Assembly (NCBI GenBank): GCA_023251435.1
Contig: JAHEYU010000054.1
Span: 1-43,222, forward strand
Direction: 5' to 3'
DNA: 43,222 nt
From: Bacteroidota bacterium
GTDB taxonomy: Bacteria > Bacteroidota > Bacteroidia > Bacteroidales > Prolixibacteraceae
In this document: in pieces, positions 25,135-33,312 of the stretch
Layout of the letters: each line of letters begins with the position of its first letter
Position numbering within the stretch: position 1 is the first letter of the stretch
Position numbers and translations under genes: made by a program
The notes under the pieces: model-generated
Database searches by the model: none
Told to the model about the DNA's origin: nothing
The model's input: the letters and a program-made list of their open reading frames with translations, nothing else

Positions 25135-26067
25135 ATGGAAACACCCATAGATTTGGTATATGTGCTGGGTACCGGCTCCAAATGGAACAACAACGAAATC
25201 CGCTTCAGCCTGCGCAGTGTGCAAAAGAACCTGAAAGGCTACCGCAATATTTACGTGGTTGGTGCCCGTCCTGCGTTTCTGCAAAATGTAATTCATGCTC
25301 CGGCCGAAGATGTGTTCGATCCGGCCGTGAATGCCGATGGTAACATGACGTATAAACTGCTAATGGCCTGTAAAATTCCTTATTTATCGGACAATTTCCT
25401 GTTTATGAATGACGATTTTGTTTTCATTAAACCGGTTGTTGCTGCCGAAATTCCGTGGATGCACAAAGGCGACATGAAAGACCGCCCGGCGCAATTCTGG
25501 AAAGAACAGTTTTACCGTCACCGCTTGCGCCGGACATTTGAAACACTGCGCGACCGAATGCAAACAACACTTCAGTACGATTACCACGCCCCTATGCTGA
25601 TGAATAAGCACCGTTTTGCGGAGGTGATGGGTCAATACGATTATGCCGAAGGAATTGGATTGACCTTCAGGAGTATTTACGGCAATACCCTGAAGCTGGA
25701 TGCCGAACACCTTACCGACCAAAAACGCACGGTGTATGTGAAATACAATTATCAGGAGCTTTTAAAACGACTGGAGCCTGCCACGTTTTTAGGTTACAAC
25801 GATGCCGGACTATGCAAATCGCTCATTTATTTCCTGATCAGGAATTTTCCGGAGCGATCGGAATTCGAAAAAACAGACATGGAAGACCGCACGGTTGAAA
25901 TAACACTTTGGTTAGATAGCGACCGCGATTTTACGGAAGGTGTTCGCCTGTTCAAAAAATACATGCACGGCGTCAACATAATCAAAATGTTTGAAACTGG
26001 CGAAACGCCCTCGATGCGCAAAAAACTGGAATATAAATTAGAAAGGATACACGATGATCTCAAATGA
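25135..26067 (+). CDS. Stealth-like sugar-phosphate/glycosyl transferase
   Basis: 310 residues. IDLVYVLGTGSKW (5-17) corresponds to Stealth conserved region 1 and FLFMNDDFVF (88-97) to region 2, both typical of Stealth-type phosphotransferases. TFLGYNDAGLC and the C-terminal half are helical. Stealth proteins transfer hexose-1-phosphate in capsule-type polymers. Its place beside a GT and a methylase suggests a phage-encoded glycan modification cluster. It overlaps the next gene by 14 bases. Confidence 0.7.
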   Translation: METPIDLVYVLGTGSKWNNNEIRFSLRSVQKNLKGYRNIYVVGARPAFLQNVIHAPAEDVFDPAVNADGNMTYKLLMACKIPYLSDNFLFMNDDFVFIKPVVAAEIPWMHKGDMKDRPAQFWKEQFYRHRLRRTFETLRDRMQTTLQYDYHAPMLMNKHRFAEVMGQYDYAEGIGLTFRSIYGNTLKLDAEHLTDQKRTVYVKYNYQELLKRLEPATFLGYNDAGLCKSLIYFLIRNFPERSEFEKTDMEDRTVEITLWLDSDRDFTEGVRLFKKYMHGVNIIKMFETGETPSMRKKLEYKLERIHDDLK

Positions 26068-26878
26068 AACGAAACAGGAAGTACTGAACTGGATTGCCGA
26101 TGGCTGCGACTGGGACAGTGGAACGATGCTTTATTCGGTGCATGGTAAAAATCAGGCGCTACTGAAAAACATTGCCGGGAAAAAATCTACACAGCTGGGC
26201 AAATTGACTTACGAGCTGTGCAAATCGGTTGGACTGGATTACCACAAACTGAAAAGCACAAATGTGATTGTTGAAGTAAAGCCGGAGTTTAGGAAACCTG
26301 TTACTATGACAGTTACCATTAATCAGATGAAGGTGACAACGGTTGACAACAACCCATTGACCGACATGCCAGAAACGATTGAAACTCCCCGCATTGAAGA
26401 ATACCCGTCTGTTATTCGCAGGGTAATTGCCGAATATGCAGAATCGTTTCAGGAACGGAGTAAAACGCACCGCATTATGTGCGAAATGCCCGACGGTAAC
26501 AGTCAGGCGCTAAAAACCAAGCGCGCACAATTGTTCGACATCGTGAAATCGCTTTCAGACCGCTTGCAGTTGCTGTTCGATGTGCAGGAAGTGTATAAAA
26601 AGACTGGATTTGTGCCTACTGAAGCCGAAATATGGCCTGCGCCCAAAGAGAACCCAAAAACCGAATTGCCCGATGATGTGGAACAGCTCCGGAAGATGAA
26701 AAAGAACCAGCAATCGGCCAACACGAAAGACCAAAGCCTGTTGGACTACCAAAGCGAAAAACAGGGAACGGTAAAGCGCCCAATGCCAGCAGGCCCCAAA
26801 CGGATGAAACTCGAAAACCGGATTAAGGCTCGCCTGAAAATGATTGAAGAAATTGATTATAAACTGCTAAAACCGTAA
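26054..26878 (+). CDS. Hypothetical phage protein
   Basis: 274 residues. First 70 residues form a compact domain (EVLNWIADGCDWDSGTMLY, LLKNIAGKK); the remainder is charged, with a linker and a basic helical end (RMKLENRIKARLKMIEEID). Strongly coiled-coil-like in its second half. Not recognised; possibly a structural or chaperone protein. Confidence 0.55.
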   Translation: MISNETKQEVLNWIADGCDWDSGTMLYSVHGKNQALLKNIAGKKSTQLGKLTYELCKSVGLDYHKLKSTNVIVEVKPEFRKPVTMTVTINQMKVTTVDNNPLTDMPETIETPRIEEYPSVIRRVIAEYAESFQERSKTHRIMCEMPDGNSQALKTKRAQLFDIVKSLSDRLQLLFDVQEVYKKTGFVPTEAEIWPAPKENPKTELPDDVEQLRKMKKNQQSANTKDQSLLDYQSEKQGTVKRPMPAGPKRMKLENRIKARLKMIEEIDYKLLKP

Positions 26879-26881
26879 GCT

Positions 26882-27055
26882 ATGTGGCCACAAATAATAA
26901 TGTTGCTGATTGTTTCAATCGGATTGATTATTTCGATTATTAATGAAGGTGAGCCAAAAGACTCGAATTTTGATACTATGAATTACATTATAAAGTGTGG
27001 ATTCATTCTGTTTTTACTGTATAAAGGTGGTTTTTTTGATTGCTTCTTTATTTAG
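26882..27055 (+). CDS. Small two-helix membrane protein
   Basis: 57 residues from ATG 26882: two hydrophobic segments (IIMLLIVSIGLIISII, later IIKCGFILFLLYKG) joined by a short acidic loop. The shape is compatible with a holin, but nothing else links it to lysis. The next gene begins one base after its stop. Confidence 0.5.
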   Translation: MWPQIIMLLIVSIGLIISIINEGEPKDSNFDTMNYIIKCGFILFLLYKGGFFDCFFI

Positions 27056-27056
27056 A

Positions 27057-27437
27057 ATGAATATGAATAAGCCAATCCACGCAAAGCCTTCGTATTATGC
27101 CATCATGTTTGAGCCATTGAAGGCCATCGCCTTAAAATATGGATACAATCTGGTTTTACATGGCAGCCTGAATAGAGACATGGATTTAATTGCAATTCCA
27201 TGGATTGAAGAATTGGGAATTGTGGATGATATGATCAATGAATTTTGCGAATACGTTGGAGGTGAAATAAATAAAGATGCTCCAAGTAATGCGCCACATG
27301 GTCGAAAATGGTTTGTGATTGATATATATCGTGGTGGTTATAAGCAAGGTTCTGGATTTTCAAGATTGACATACACGGAGGATCCACAAACATATATTGA
27401 TATTTCAGTAATACCAGCGATATCTCATGCTAACTAA
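27057..27437 (+). CDS. Conserved phage protein, possible nucleotidyltransferase-like
   Basis: 126 residues from ATG 27057. LVLHGSLNRDMDLIAIPW resembles the GS-x-DxD-type strand of nucleotidyltransferase-fold proteins (HGSLNRDMDL). The N-terminal HAKPSYYAIMFEPLKAIA is typical for phage members. The C-terminus YIDISVIPAISHAN overlaps the next gene by 11 bases. Confidence 0.6.
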   Translation: MNMNKPIHAKPSYYAIMFEPLKAIALKYGYNLVLHGSLNRDMDLIAIPWIEELGIVDDMINEFCEYVGGEINKDAPSNAPHGRKWFVIDIYRGGYKQGSGFSRLTYTEDPQTYIDISVIPAISHAN

Positions 27438-28035
27438 TCTATTCAGAAAAGACACAGGACTGCCGGTGTTTAAAAATCCACCGCCGCCACCACCAGAACG
27501 AATAAAACCCGATCCGGTTGGTCTGGTTTGTATGAATAGTGCAACTGTTTTCGTGGCCGACGATGAACGAAATCTAAGTAAAGCCATTGGGCAGCTCCAG
27601 AACGGTAAAGCCACCCACTTTTACAGCTGGGGAAACTTTAACCTGGTGCGGCTGATCGTTTACATTTTGAAACAGACTGGCCCTGCTCATTGCTTTATGA
27701 CCTCGTACAGTTTCAGCCAGAAAAGCATTGAGCAGCTTCAGCATAGAATTGAACAGCGCGAGCTGCTCTCGTTTAAAGTAATCATCGATAACCGGGTTCG
27801 GAGCATGAGCCCGAAACCCTTCCAGATGCTTACCGAGAGCTTTAATTACAAATGCACTTCGGTTCATGCCAAAGTTGCCCTGATTTGGAACGATAACTGG
27901 AAGATTTGCATCACTACCAGTCAGAATGCCACCGATAATCCCAAACTGGAACGGGGAACCATATTTACCGATCCTGAAGTTTTTGAATTTGATTTAAAAG
28001 TACTTGAAAATGAATTTGAGCGAGGAACAACTTAG
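27427..28035 (+). CDS. PLD-like domain protein
   Basis: 202 residues. VHAKVALIWNDNWKICITTSQNAT (146-169) carries the HxK motif and the trailing N of the phospholipase D superfamily: His147, Lys149, Asn167. Only one HKD motif is present, so a dimer is needed for activity if it is a nuclease. It overlaps both neighbours (11 and 26 bases). Related proteins in phages are often annotated as nucleases; the target is unknown. Confidence 0.75.
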   Translation: MLTNLFRKDTGLPVFKNPPPPPPERIKPDPVGLVCMNSATVFVADDERNLSKAIGQLQNGKATHFYSWGNFNLVRLIVYILKQTGPAHCFMTSYSFSQKSIEQLQHRIEQRELLSFKVIIDNRVRSMSPKPFQMLTESFNYKCTSVHAKVALIWNDNWKICITTSQNATDNPKLERGTIFTDPEVFEFDLKVLENEFERGTT

Positions 28036-28294
28036 CATGGTCGAAGAAATGGCAGGACTGTTTTTCCCGCCTGAAATGATTGCAGTGAATTTGGAGTTGT
28101 CAGAAAAAGATACTGAAGAATTTATAATTGGGGTCATTAATGAATATACCAAAATAAAGATTGTCGCTGCATATTTTAAGGGCAGGCTCCAGTCTGAAAT
28201 TGAATTACGGCGATCGATTAAGCAATCGGCCAATAATGGATCCAGTCCGAGCCAGCAAATGATGTTAAACTTTAAAAGGGAGAGTACGAGATGA
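28010..28294 (+). CDS. Small helical protein, possible HTH
   Basis: 94 residues from ATG 28010. MVEEMAGLFFPPEMIAVNLELSEKDTEEFI has the shape of a helix-turn-helix such as the DNA-recognition part of terminase small subunits, and the second half is helical. It is located directly before the probable small terminase, with 4 bases overlap. Confidence 0.5.
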   Translation: MNLSEEQLSMVEEMAGLFFPPEMIAVNLELSEKDTEEFIIGVINEYTKIKIVAAYFKGRLQSEIELRRSIKQSANNGSSPSQQMMLNFKRESTR

Positions 28295-28884
28295 GCCGCA
28301 CCGCACTTGAAGATACCAGATACGAAGAGATCAAAGCCCATGTGCTCGATCCGGATAGTTCACCGCTTTCTGAAGAAAAAAAAGAAATGCTGGAGCGTGT
28401 TGTTTCTGCATCCAAAATTCTGGATAAAAACCCCATTCAAAAACATGCGGTGGCCATCCATCAGCAGAAATTTCCGCACATCAGCAGGGCACAGGCTTAC
28501 GAAGATCTTCGCTTTGCTGTTCGTTTATTCAATACCATGCACACCTTCGATTACGATTTGTGGCGCAACTGGATATTGGGCGACATTGTGAAAAACATAG
28601 AAAAATGCAGGAGCGGAGAATCCGACAAAGACCGCCGCGTAATTGCGATGGAACATGCAAATTTGATTAAGATACTTGGAGTAAAACCTGAAGACCTTCC
28701 AGATCCTAAGCGCAACGAAAAACACCAGTTCTATATCCTGATACAGAACGATAACCGTCAGGTGAAGATTGATATCAATAATCTTAAAGACGTGCCGGAA
28801 GCTGCACTTCGCGAATTAAACAGGGCAATTTACGGCGGTAACGAGATCACTGAAACAGATGCCGAAGAAATACTAAACACATGA
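28291..28884 (+). CDS. Terminase small subunit candidate
   Basis: 197 residues. Helical, with QKHAVAIHQQKFPHISRAQAYEDLRFAV (about 50-77) as a likely HTH, and a C-terminal tail ETDAEEILNT. Position directly upstream of the large terminase with a 4-base overlap is the main evidence. Confidence 0.6.
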   Translation: MSRTALEDTRYEEIKAHVLDPDSSPLSEEKKEMLERVVSASKILDKNPIQKHAVAIHQQKFPHISRAQAYEDLRFAVRLFNTMHTFDYDLWRNWILGDIVKNIEKCRSGESDKDRRVIAMEHANLIKILGVKPEDLPDPKRNEKHQFYILIQNDNRQVKIDINNLKDVPEAALRELNRAIYGGNEITETDAEEILNT

Positions 28885-30587
28885 TCACTGAATTAATTGA
28901 GCTGAACGGTCCGCAAAAATTGTCGGTTATCAACGATGCTGAAAGCGAAGTAAACATTGAAGGTCGTGGTACTGGTAAATCGTACAAAATTGGCTGGGAG
29001 TTTAACCAGATTGTGCGAAACATGCCCCGCTCTATTTCGTCAATTACAGGCCGTACCTTTGGGCAAATTTATACCAGGACTCTCCCATCGACACTTAAAT
29101 TTCTTGAAAAACTTGGTTACGAAAAAGATGTTGACTTTGTAATGTGTCGTCGCCCACCCAAAGGATTCATTGAACCCTACGAAAAAGTAACCAAATACGA
29201 TAACTTTATCTCATTCTCGAATGGTACCGGATTCCTGATGCTGTCACAGGAACGACAAGGATCCTCACGTGGTCCCAATCTCGACCGCGAAATTGTGGAC
29301 GAAGCCTTAACCTTGAACAAAGAACGATACGACGAGGAAGTTTCACCTGCCAACCGTGGGAATGAGGAATACTTTGGATTCAAAGCACCAAAGAGAATCA
29401 AACAGCATCATGGATTCAGGTATGTTTCCTCCATGCCTTACACCCGCGAACAAATGTGGCTGCTACGTTATGGCGATTATTATATGGAAGAAGCCGGAAT
29501 TCCTATTTTCGACATCTGGAACCGGATCGTTAAGCTACAGCTTCAGGTAATAGATGCCGCCATTGCTGGCGACAAACGATTGTTTAAGGATATCTGGAAT
29601 GAAACAGTCAGGCTTAAAAAGCAGATTGCCCCATTTGTTTCAAAAGACGGGTTATTGTTTACCCTTGCCAACGCATTCGATAATATTCAGAACCTGGGCA
29701 TGTCGTACATCATCCGGGAATACAAAAAGCAAAGCCTTCTTACCTTCATGATCGAGATCCTTAACTGGATTATCGACAAAGTAGAAGACTGTTATTATCC
29801 GCTAGATAGCCAAAGGCATGTTTATTACGATGCCTACAATGATGACTTTATTCGGGGAGTTGCCGAAAATAGCAATTGGGATGCTGATAAACTATCGACT
29901 CCTGATTGCCGGTTTGATCTGGACTGTGATCCTAACCGCCCATTGGAGATCGTTCCCGACTGGGGAGCAAAGATCAACCTTTTCAGCATAGGCCAGGAGC
30001 GAAACTATAACTTTGCCACCAAGATGGTCGAACCGGTTGATTGTACTATTAACGAATTCCACATCAAGCCACAGGATGCCAAGAGCGTACCAGTTGACGA
30101 TCTGGTCGATATGTTTTGCGATTACTACAAGGAACATCCATGCAGGGATCTGTTTTACTTCCGGGATAGATATGGCGACCATCGCCAACCCAACGTAAAG
30201 AACTCAAAGCCCTACAACGAGCAAGCCATTGAAAGACTTGAGAAGCGCGGATGGAGAGTAACAGCACGTGTACACCGTGGCATGGAACCACCACAGCACG
30301 ACAAATATCTGTTATGGGCCAATATCCTGAAGGGTAATGATCCTCGCTATCCGAAGTGGATCATCAATGGCCGCAATTGCAAGTACACCATCATATCAAT
30401 GAACAATACCCGTGTAATCGAGAAAGATGGTAAGTTTGACAAGGACAAATCATCAGAGCGTAAGGACACTATCATGCCCGAAGAAGCCACACATTTCGGC
30501 GATGCAGTTGATAAACGCATGTGGACAAAGTACGGTGAGATACTTTATCGCACAGGAAGCTCCACATTTGTAAGCCCACGACTATAA
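28881..30587 (+). CDS. Terminase large subunit
   Basis: 568 residues. Walker A GRGTGKS (28-34), Walker B-type REIVDEAL (136-143), then the nuclease half with LEIVPDWGAKINLF and RDRYGDH. The long middle part (about 200-340) is less conserved. This is the DNA-packaging motor. The phage order terminase after capsid is unusual but seen in rearranged or module-inserted genomes. The following 670 bases are non-coding. Confidence 0.85.
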   Translation: MITELIELNGPQKLSVINDAESEVNIEGRGTGKSYKIGWEFNQIVRNMPRSISSITGRTFGQIYTRTLPSTLKFLEKLGYEKDVDFVMCRRPPKGFIEPYEKVTKYDNFISFSNGTGFLMLSQERQGSSRGPNLDREIVDEALTLNKERYDEEVSPANRGNEEYFGFKAPKRIKQHHGFRYVSSMPYTREQMWLLRYGDYYMEEAGIPIFDIWNRIVKLQLQVIDAAIAGDKRLFKDIWNETVRLKKQIAPFVSKDGLLFTLANAFDNIQNLGMSYIIREYKKQSLLTFMIEILNWIIDKVEDCYYPLDSQRHVYYDAYNDDFIRGVAENSNWDADKLSTPDCRFDLDCDPNRPLEIVPDWGAKINLFSIGQERNYNFATKMVEPVDCTINEFHIKPQDAKSVPVDDLVDMFCDYYKEHPCRDLFYFRDRYGDHRQPNVKNSKPYNEQAIERLEKRGWRVTARVHRGMEPPQHDKYLLWANILKGNDPRYPKWIINGRNCKYTIISMNNTRVIEKDGKFDKDKSSERKDTIMPEEATHFGDAVDKRMWTKYGEILYRTGSSTFVSPRL

Positions 30588-31254
30588 TCTTTTTTTTCTT
30601 TTGGGCGTCCGGGCGCTAGCTTAGCTCCAATCTTTTTTGTAAAAAAAGGATTTCCGCTGCACGCTGACGCAATAATAGATAGCACATCCTGCGGATTAGC
30701 TATCTAAAACAATTTGGTATCAACCCATCATCCTTTCATCCTGATAAGTTGATTGATACAGGACTACCCTTCGCCCATTATCCATAGCGTAGGACTAACC
30801 CAACACACAAAGGACTGATCCTATTATCCACCACAGCGCGTATTACCACGCACCACCCCGCCTGTCATATTTCCTGCAAATCTGCCCTCTTTTCTGCTCA
30901 CTTGGGTAGGGCGAGTTCGGAGGCTTCAAAGCAAATAAAAACGTTTAAGCGTTTTTATTTGCATATTCATCTAAGATTCAGGTTTTTGCAGCAAAATAAA
31001 CTGGATAGGCTTAAACTTGTGCTCTACGCTTTTTCTTGTAAGAAAAAGCGGGCAAAAAGAACCTTGCGCCATCCGTTTTTCAAACGTCTGAATTTTCAGG
31101 GACCAGCTTCGCTCCTAAAAATTTTGCGCAGTTCTTTTCTCTGATTTTACTACACTGACATTCCGCAAGGCATCAGAGAAAAGAACCAAAAGAGAATGCC
31201 GACCAAGCACCTTACAGGCAGAGTGGTATTATCTCTCCTACAATTTTGCCGCGA
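30588..31254. other. Non-coding region with several strong hairpins
   Basis: No credible gene over 670 bases. The start (30600-30720) resembles a recurrent Bacteroidota spacer with GGGCGTCCGGGCG, AATCTTTTTT/AAAAAAAGGATT and CCGCTGCACGCTGACGC. Perfect hairpins follow: GCAAATAAAAACG/CGTTTTTATTTGC (30931-30943, 30950-30962), CGCTTTTTCTT/AAGAAAAAGCG (31027-31050) and a 15-bp stem GTTCTTTTCTCTGAT/ATCAGAGAAAAGAAC (31131-31145, 31172-31186). The 80-codon frame 30902-31144 crosses three of these and is not convincing. Confidence 0.55.
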
Positions 31255-31258
31255 AGTT

Positions 31259-31397
31259 ATTGATCGCATCCCGGAAAAGTCAAGGGGTTACAACCTTGCT
31301 TTTCAGAACTACCCTTGACTAGAATCCGCGCTGCTCAATTTGGCAATGGCTCAAAATTAACAGGAGAGCCAGCCTACATAAATCCGCAGGGCAGCGG
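31259..31397 (+). ncRNA. Structured leader element, copy B (hairpin plus pseudoknot)
   Basis: Hairpin: ATTGA (31259) with TCAAT (31335-31339), GCA/TGC, CGGA/TCCG, AGTCAAGGG (31278-31286) with CCCTTGACT (31312-31320). Then GGCTC/GAGCC (31348-31352, 31366-31370), and a pseudoknot: AGCC (31371-31374) with GGGC in the loop of CCGC/GCGG (31384-31387, 31394-31397). The J-domain gene begins 8 bases later. Confidence 0.65.
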
Positions 31398-31405
31398 TGA
31401 ACAAC

Positions 31406-31891
31406 ATGAAGTTTTTCGAAGGCATTAAAACACTTAACGACCTGCGCAAAGAGTATCGCCGGTTAGCCTTTCTGTACCATCCTGACAAAGGTGGTGACAC
31501 TGCAATTATGCAAACCATTAATGATCAGTACGACCGGCTTTCAAGAAAGCTGATTAATAATGATGAAACTTTTACTGAAGCCAGAAAGGAATACGAGCAG
31601 CAGGTTTCAGAAGAAATGCGCCAACGGCTCGACCGAATCATCTTTATTCCGGGCATTGAAATAGAACTGATTGGCTCATGGATATGGATTACCGGAAACA
31701 CATTTGCAGTACGTGAAACGCTTAAGGGTGAAGGGTACCGCTTCTCGCATCCAAAAGCAGCCTGGTACTGGCACAAAGGCGAGTATCACAAAAAATCGGG
31801 CAAACTGATGTCGATGGATGCCATGCGCGATGCCTGGGGATCGGAAAAGATCGAATCTAAGTTTGCTAATCAGGGAAATTTTATTCAGTAA
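31406..31891 (+). CDS. J-domain protein
   Basis: 161 residues from ATG 31406; a GTG at 31397 would overlap the last base of the pseudoknot stem, so the ATG is preferred. LRKEYRRLAFLYHPDKGGDT (13-32) contains the HPD motif at 25-27, the signature of DnaJ-type co-chaperones that stimulate Hsp70. No Gly/Phe or zinc domain follows; the rest is a mixed C-terminal domain (FIFIPGIEIELIGSWIW). It may recruit host DnaK, as phage and viral J-proteins do. Preceded by RNA element B. Confidence 0.85.
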   Translation: MKFFEGIKTLNDLRKEYRRLAFLYHPDKGGDTAIMQTINDQYDRLSRKLINNDETFTEARKEYEQQVSEEMRQRLDRIIFIPGIEIELIGSWIWITGNTFAVRETLKGEGYRFSHPKAAWYWHKGEYHKKSGKLMSMDAMRDAWGSEKIESKFANQGNFIQ

Positions 31892-31900
31892 AAAATCAGG

Positions 31901-31936
31901 CGTGCCAGATGCCTATATAAGTCCGGAGGGCACCGG
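31901..31936 (+). ncRNA. Structured leader element, copy E (pseudoknot only)
   Basis: TGCC (31910-31913) pairs with GGCA (31929-31932) in the loop of CCGG/CCGG (31923-31926, 31933-31936), an H-type pseudoknot. The stem is CCGG/CCGG here and CCGC/GCGG in the other copies, a compensatory change. The gene begins 10 bases later. Confidence 0.6.
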
Positions 31937-31946
31937 CTGAAATCAA

Positions 31947-32135
31947 ATGTCAAATTCAAAATACGGTAGGTTCAGATGTATTCATTGTGGTACCCGGTTT
32001 AATCTTGATGATGAAGATATGGAGCTTTACAGCGAAGGTTATTTTACCATCGAACCAGACACCTGCGATGATTGCAGTAATTATGAGTCAGCACCAGACT
32101 ATCCTGAATATTCAGATGCTGATCCTGGTTTATAA
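31947..32135 (+). CDS. Small zinc-ribbon protein
   Basis: 62 residues. CIHCGTRF (11-18) and CDDC (43-46) form a CxxC...CxxC zinc ribbon with an acidic C-terminus (PEYSDADPGL). Preceded by pseudoknot E and followed by its own terminator, so it is an independent unit. No family recognised. Confidence 0.6.
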   Translation: MSNSKYGRFRCIHCGTRFNLDDEDMELYSEGYFTIEPDTCDDCSNYESAPDYPEYSDADPGL

Positions 32136-32140
32136 ATTTT

Positions 32141-32163
32141 AAGGGGCTTTCGCCCCTTTTTTT
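32141..32163 (+). terminator. Intrinsic terminator
   Basis: AAGGGGC-TTTC-GCCCCTT followed by T's. Nearly identical to the terminator at 32779. Confidence 0.85.
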
Positions 32164-32237
32164 GGTCGCTTTAAAAGAAAATCCGGTTTAACGTATTTGA
32201 CAGAGAAAGTAGTTACACTCAAATTGCGGGTGAAGAT

Positions 32238-32385
32238 ATTGATCGCCGCCCGGAAAAGTCAAGGGGTTTTAACCTGGCTTACCGTAACTACCCTTGACTA
32301 GAATCCGCCCGGCTCAATGGTGATTACCCGTAATTTAAATTTAACCGGCAGAGCCAGATGCCAAAATAAGTCCGCAGGGCAGCGG
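32238..32385 (+). ncRNA. Structured leader element, copy C (hairpin plus pseudoknot)
   Basis: Hairpin ATTGA/TCAAT with GCC/GGC in place of GCA/TGC (compensatory), CGGA/TCCG and AGTCAAGGG/CCCTTGACT. Pseudoknot TGCC (32359-32362)/GGCA (32378-32381) and CCGC (32372-32375)/GCGG (32382-32385). The gene starts at 32396, 10 bases later. Confidence 0.65.
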
Positions 32386-32395
32386 CATTTTTATT

Positions 32396-32773
32396 ATGGG
32401 TAAAACAAATGTTGCCGAAAAAACAGTACTAGTTGCTGAAGTTGTTGAATCAGTAGTAATTCCAACAATGACAATTGTAAAGGAAGAGAAAGTGGAAGAA
32501 GCAGCTCGTAAGCTGACACTGGAGGAACGCATTCAGCGGGTCGAAGATCTGTCGATGCTTATCGACCGCTGGAAAACCCTGAACGATTCGCGCCGGAAGT
32601 TGCAGACCTTCCAGATCGGAGCCGATTCGCTGAGCTCTGTCATTAGTCTGCGCGATGCAAACGGGAACGAGTTCAAAACCTCCAACTCGGCAGTAATTAC
32701 CTCGGTGATCGACGAAATGAAACGAACACTGGACACCAAGGTCAGAGATGTTGAAGAGCTGATCAACCTTTGA
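32396..32773 (+). CDS. Hypothetical helical protein
   Basis: 125 residues. Residues about 20-65 are charged and helical (EEAARKLTLEERIQRVEDLS), then a short beta region (SSVISLRDANGNEF) and a final helix. It resembles small phage coiled-coil proteins. Framed by RNA element C and a terminator. Confidence 0.55.
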   Translation: MGKTNVAEKTVLVAEVVESVVIPTMTIVKEEKVEEAARKLTLEERIQRVEDLSMLIDRWKTLNDSRRKLQTFQIGADSLSSVISLRDANGNEFKTSNSAVITSVIDEMKRTLDTKVRDVEELINL

Positions 32774-32778
32774 TTTTA

Positions 32779-32802
32779 AGAGGGGCTTTCGCCCCTTTTT
32801 TT
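32779..32802 (+). terminator. Intrinsic terminator
   Basis: AGGGGC-TTTC-GCCCCT followed by a T run, same stem as the terminator at 32141. Confidence 0.85.
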
Positions 32803-33312
32803 GTTCGCTCCGGAAAAAACCACTCCCAAACACTTTCCTGACGTCGGGAACATGATCCCCTTCCGGCCTCTCTCCCTTTTTGCCCTTTCTGTTTTTGCAG
32901 GCACCTTCGGGCTGTTCGCCCATTGGTTTTGTAGCGGTGTAGGTCCGTTGGCCGGGTTTTGCAGTCCACCATCAACCTATAAGTTGATTTCCGTAACGAA
33001 CGCATACCCCCGCCGTCTCCGGTATTCCTTCTCCCGACTTCCGCCATCACCTTACTAACCCTTCCCGATGGTACTGTTCAAAGTAGGTCATGCCTGGTTT
33101 AGTTGGCTAAATAATCTGCTAAGGTGGCTTCCTTGTACTCGGAGAAGTGGAACCAGTCAAGGATTTTCCCGGCATATCCTCATTTAACAGTCCAGTCATC
33201 CCGAACTTGTTTCGGGATCTGTTCCTTATTCCGGTATTCCAGTTCCTCCTTGCCTGCTCCGGTTCAAGTAGCCTATACCTGCATATCATTTTTTAACTTA
33301 AACTTTTCAGTT
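32803..33312. other. Non-coding, pyrimidine-rich gap
   Basis: About 510 bases. The plus strand is rich in C and T (TCTCCCTTTTTGCCCTTTC). A short REP-like unit occurs at 33192-33221. A frame from 33124 leading into the next gene is low in conserved character before 33313. Nothing else is recognisable; a leader RNA or promoter region for the gene at 33313 is possible. Confidence 0.4.

Noticed and set aside
26882-27055. Holin assignment for the two-helix protein
   Set aside because: Membrane topology fits but there is no endolysin or spanin nearby; recorded only as a membrane protein.
30902-31144. 80-codon open frame after the terminase
   Set aside because: It crosses three perfect hairpins and is rich in Lys/Phe from A/T runs; more likely non-coding.
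31371-31397. Twister or hammerhead ribozyme for the GGGCAGCGG element
   Set aside because: The conserved cores of these ribozymes (CUGAUGA...GAAA for hammerhead, the twister internal loops) are not present in the required order.
33124-33312. Extension of the SSB-tail protein upstream of 33313
   Set aside because: The extra residues are low-complexity and encoded by the REP unit and pyrimidine-rich gap; ATG 33313 with TTTTCAG upstream fits better.
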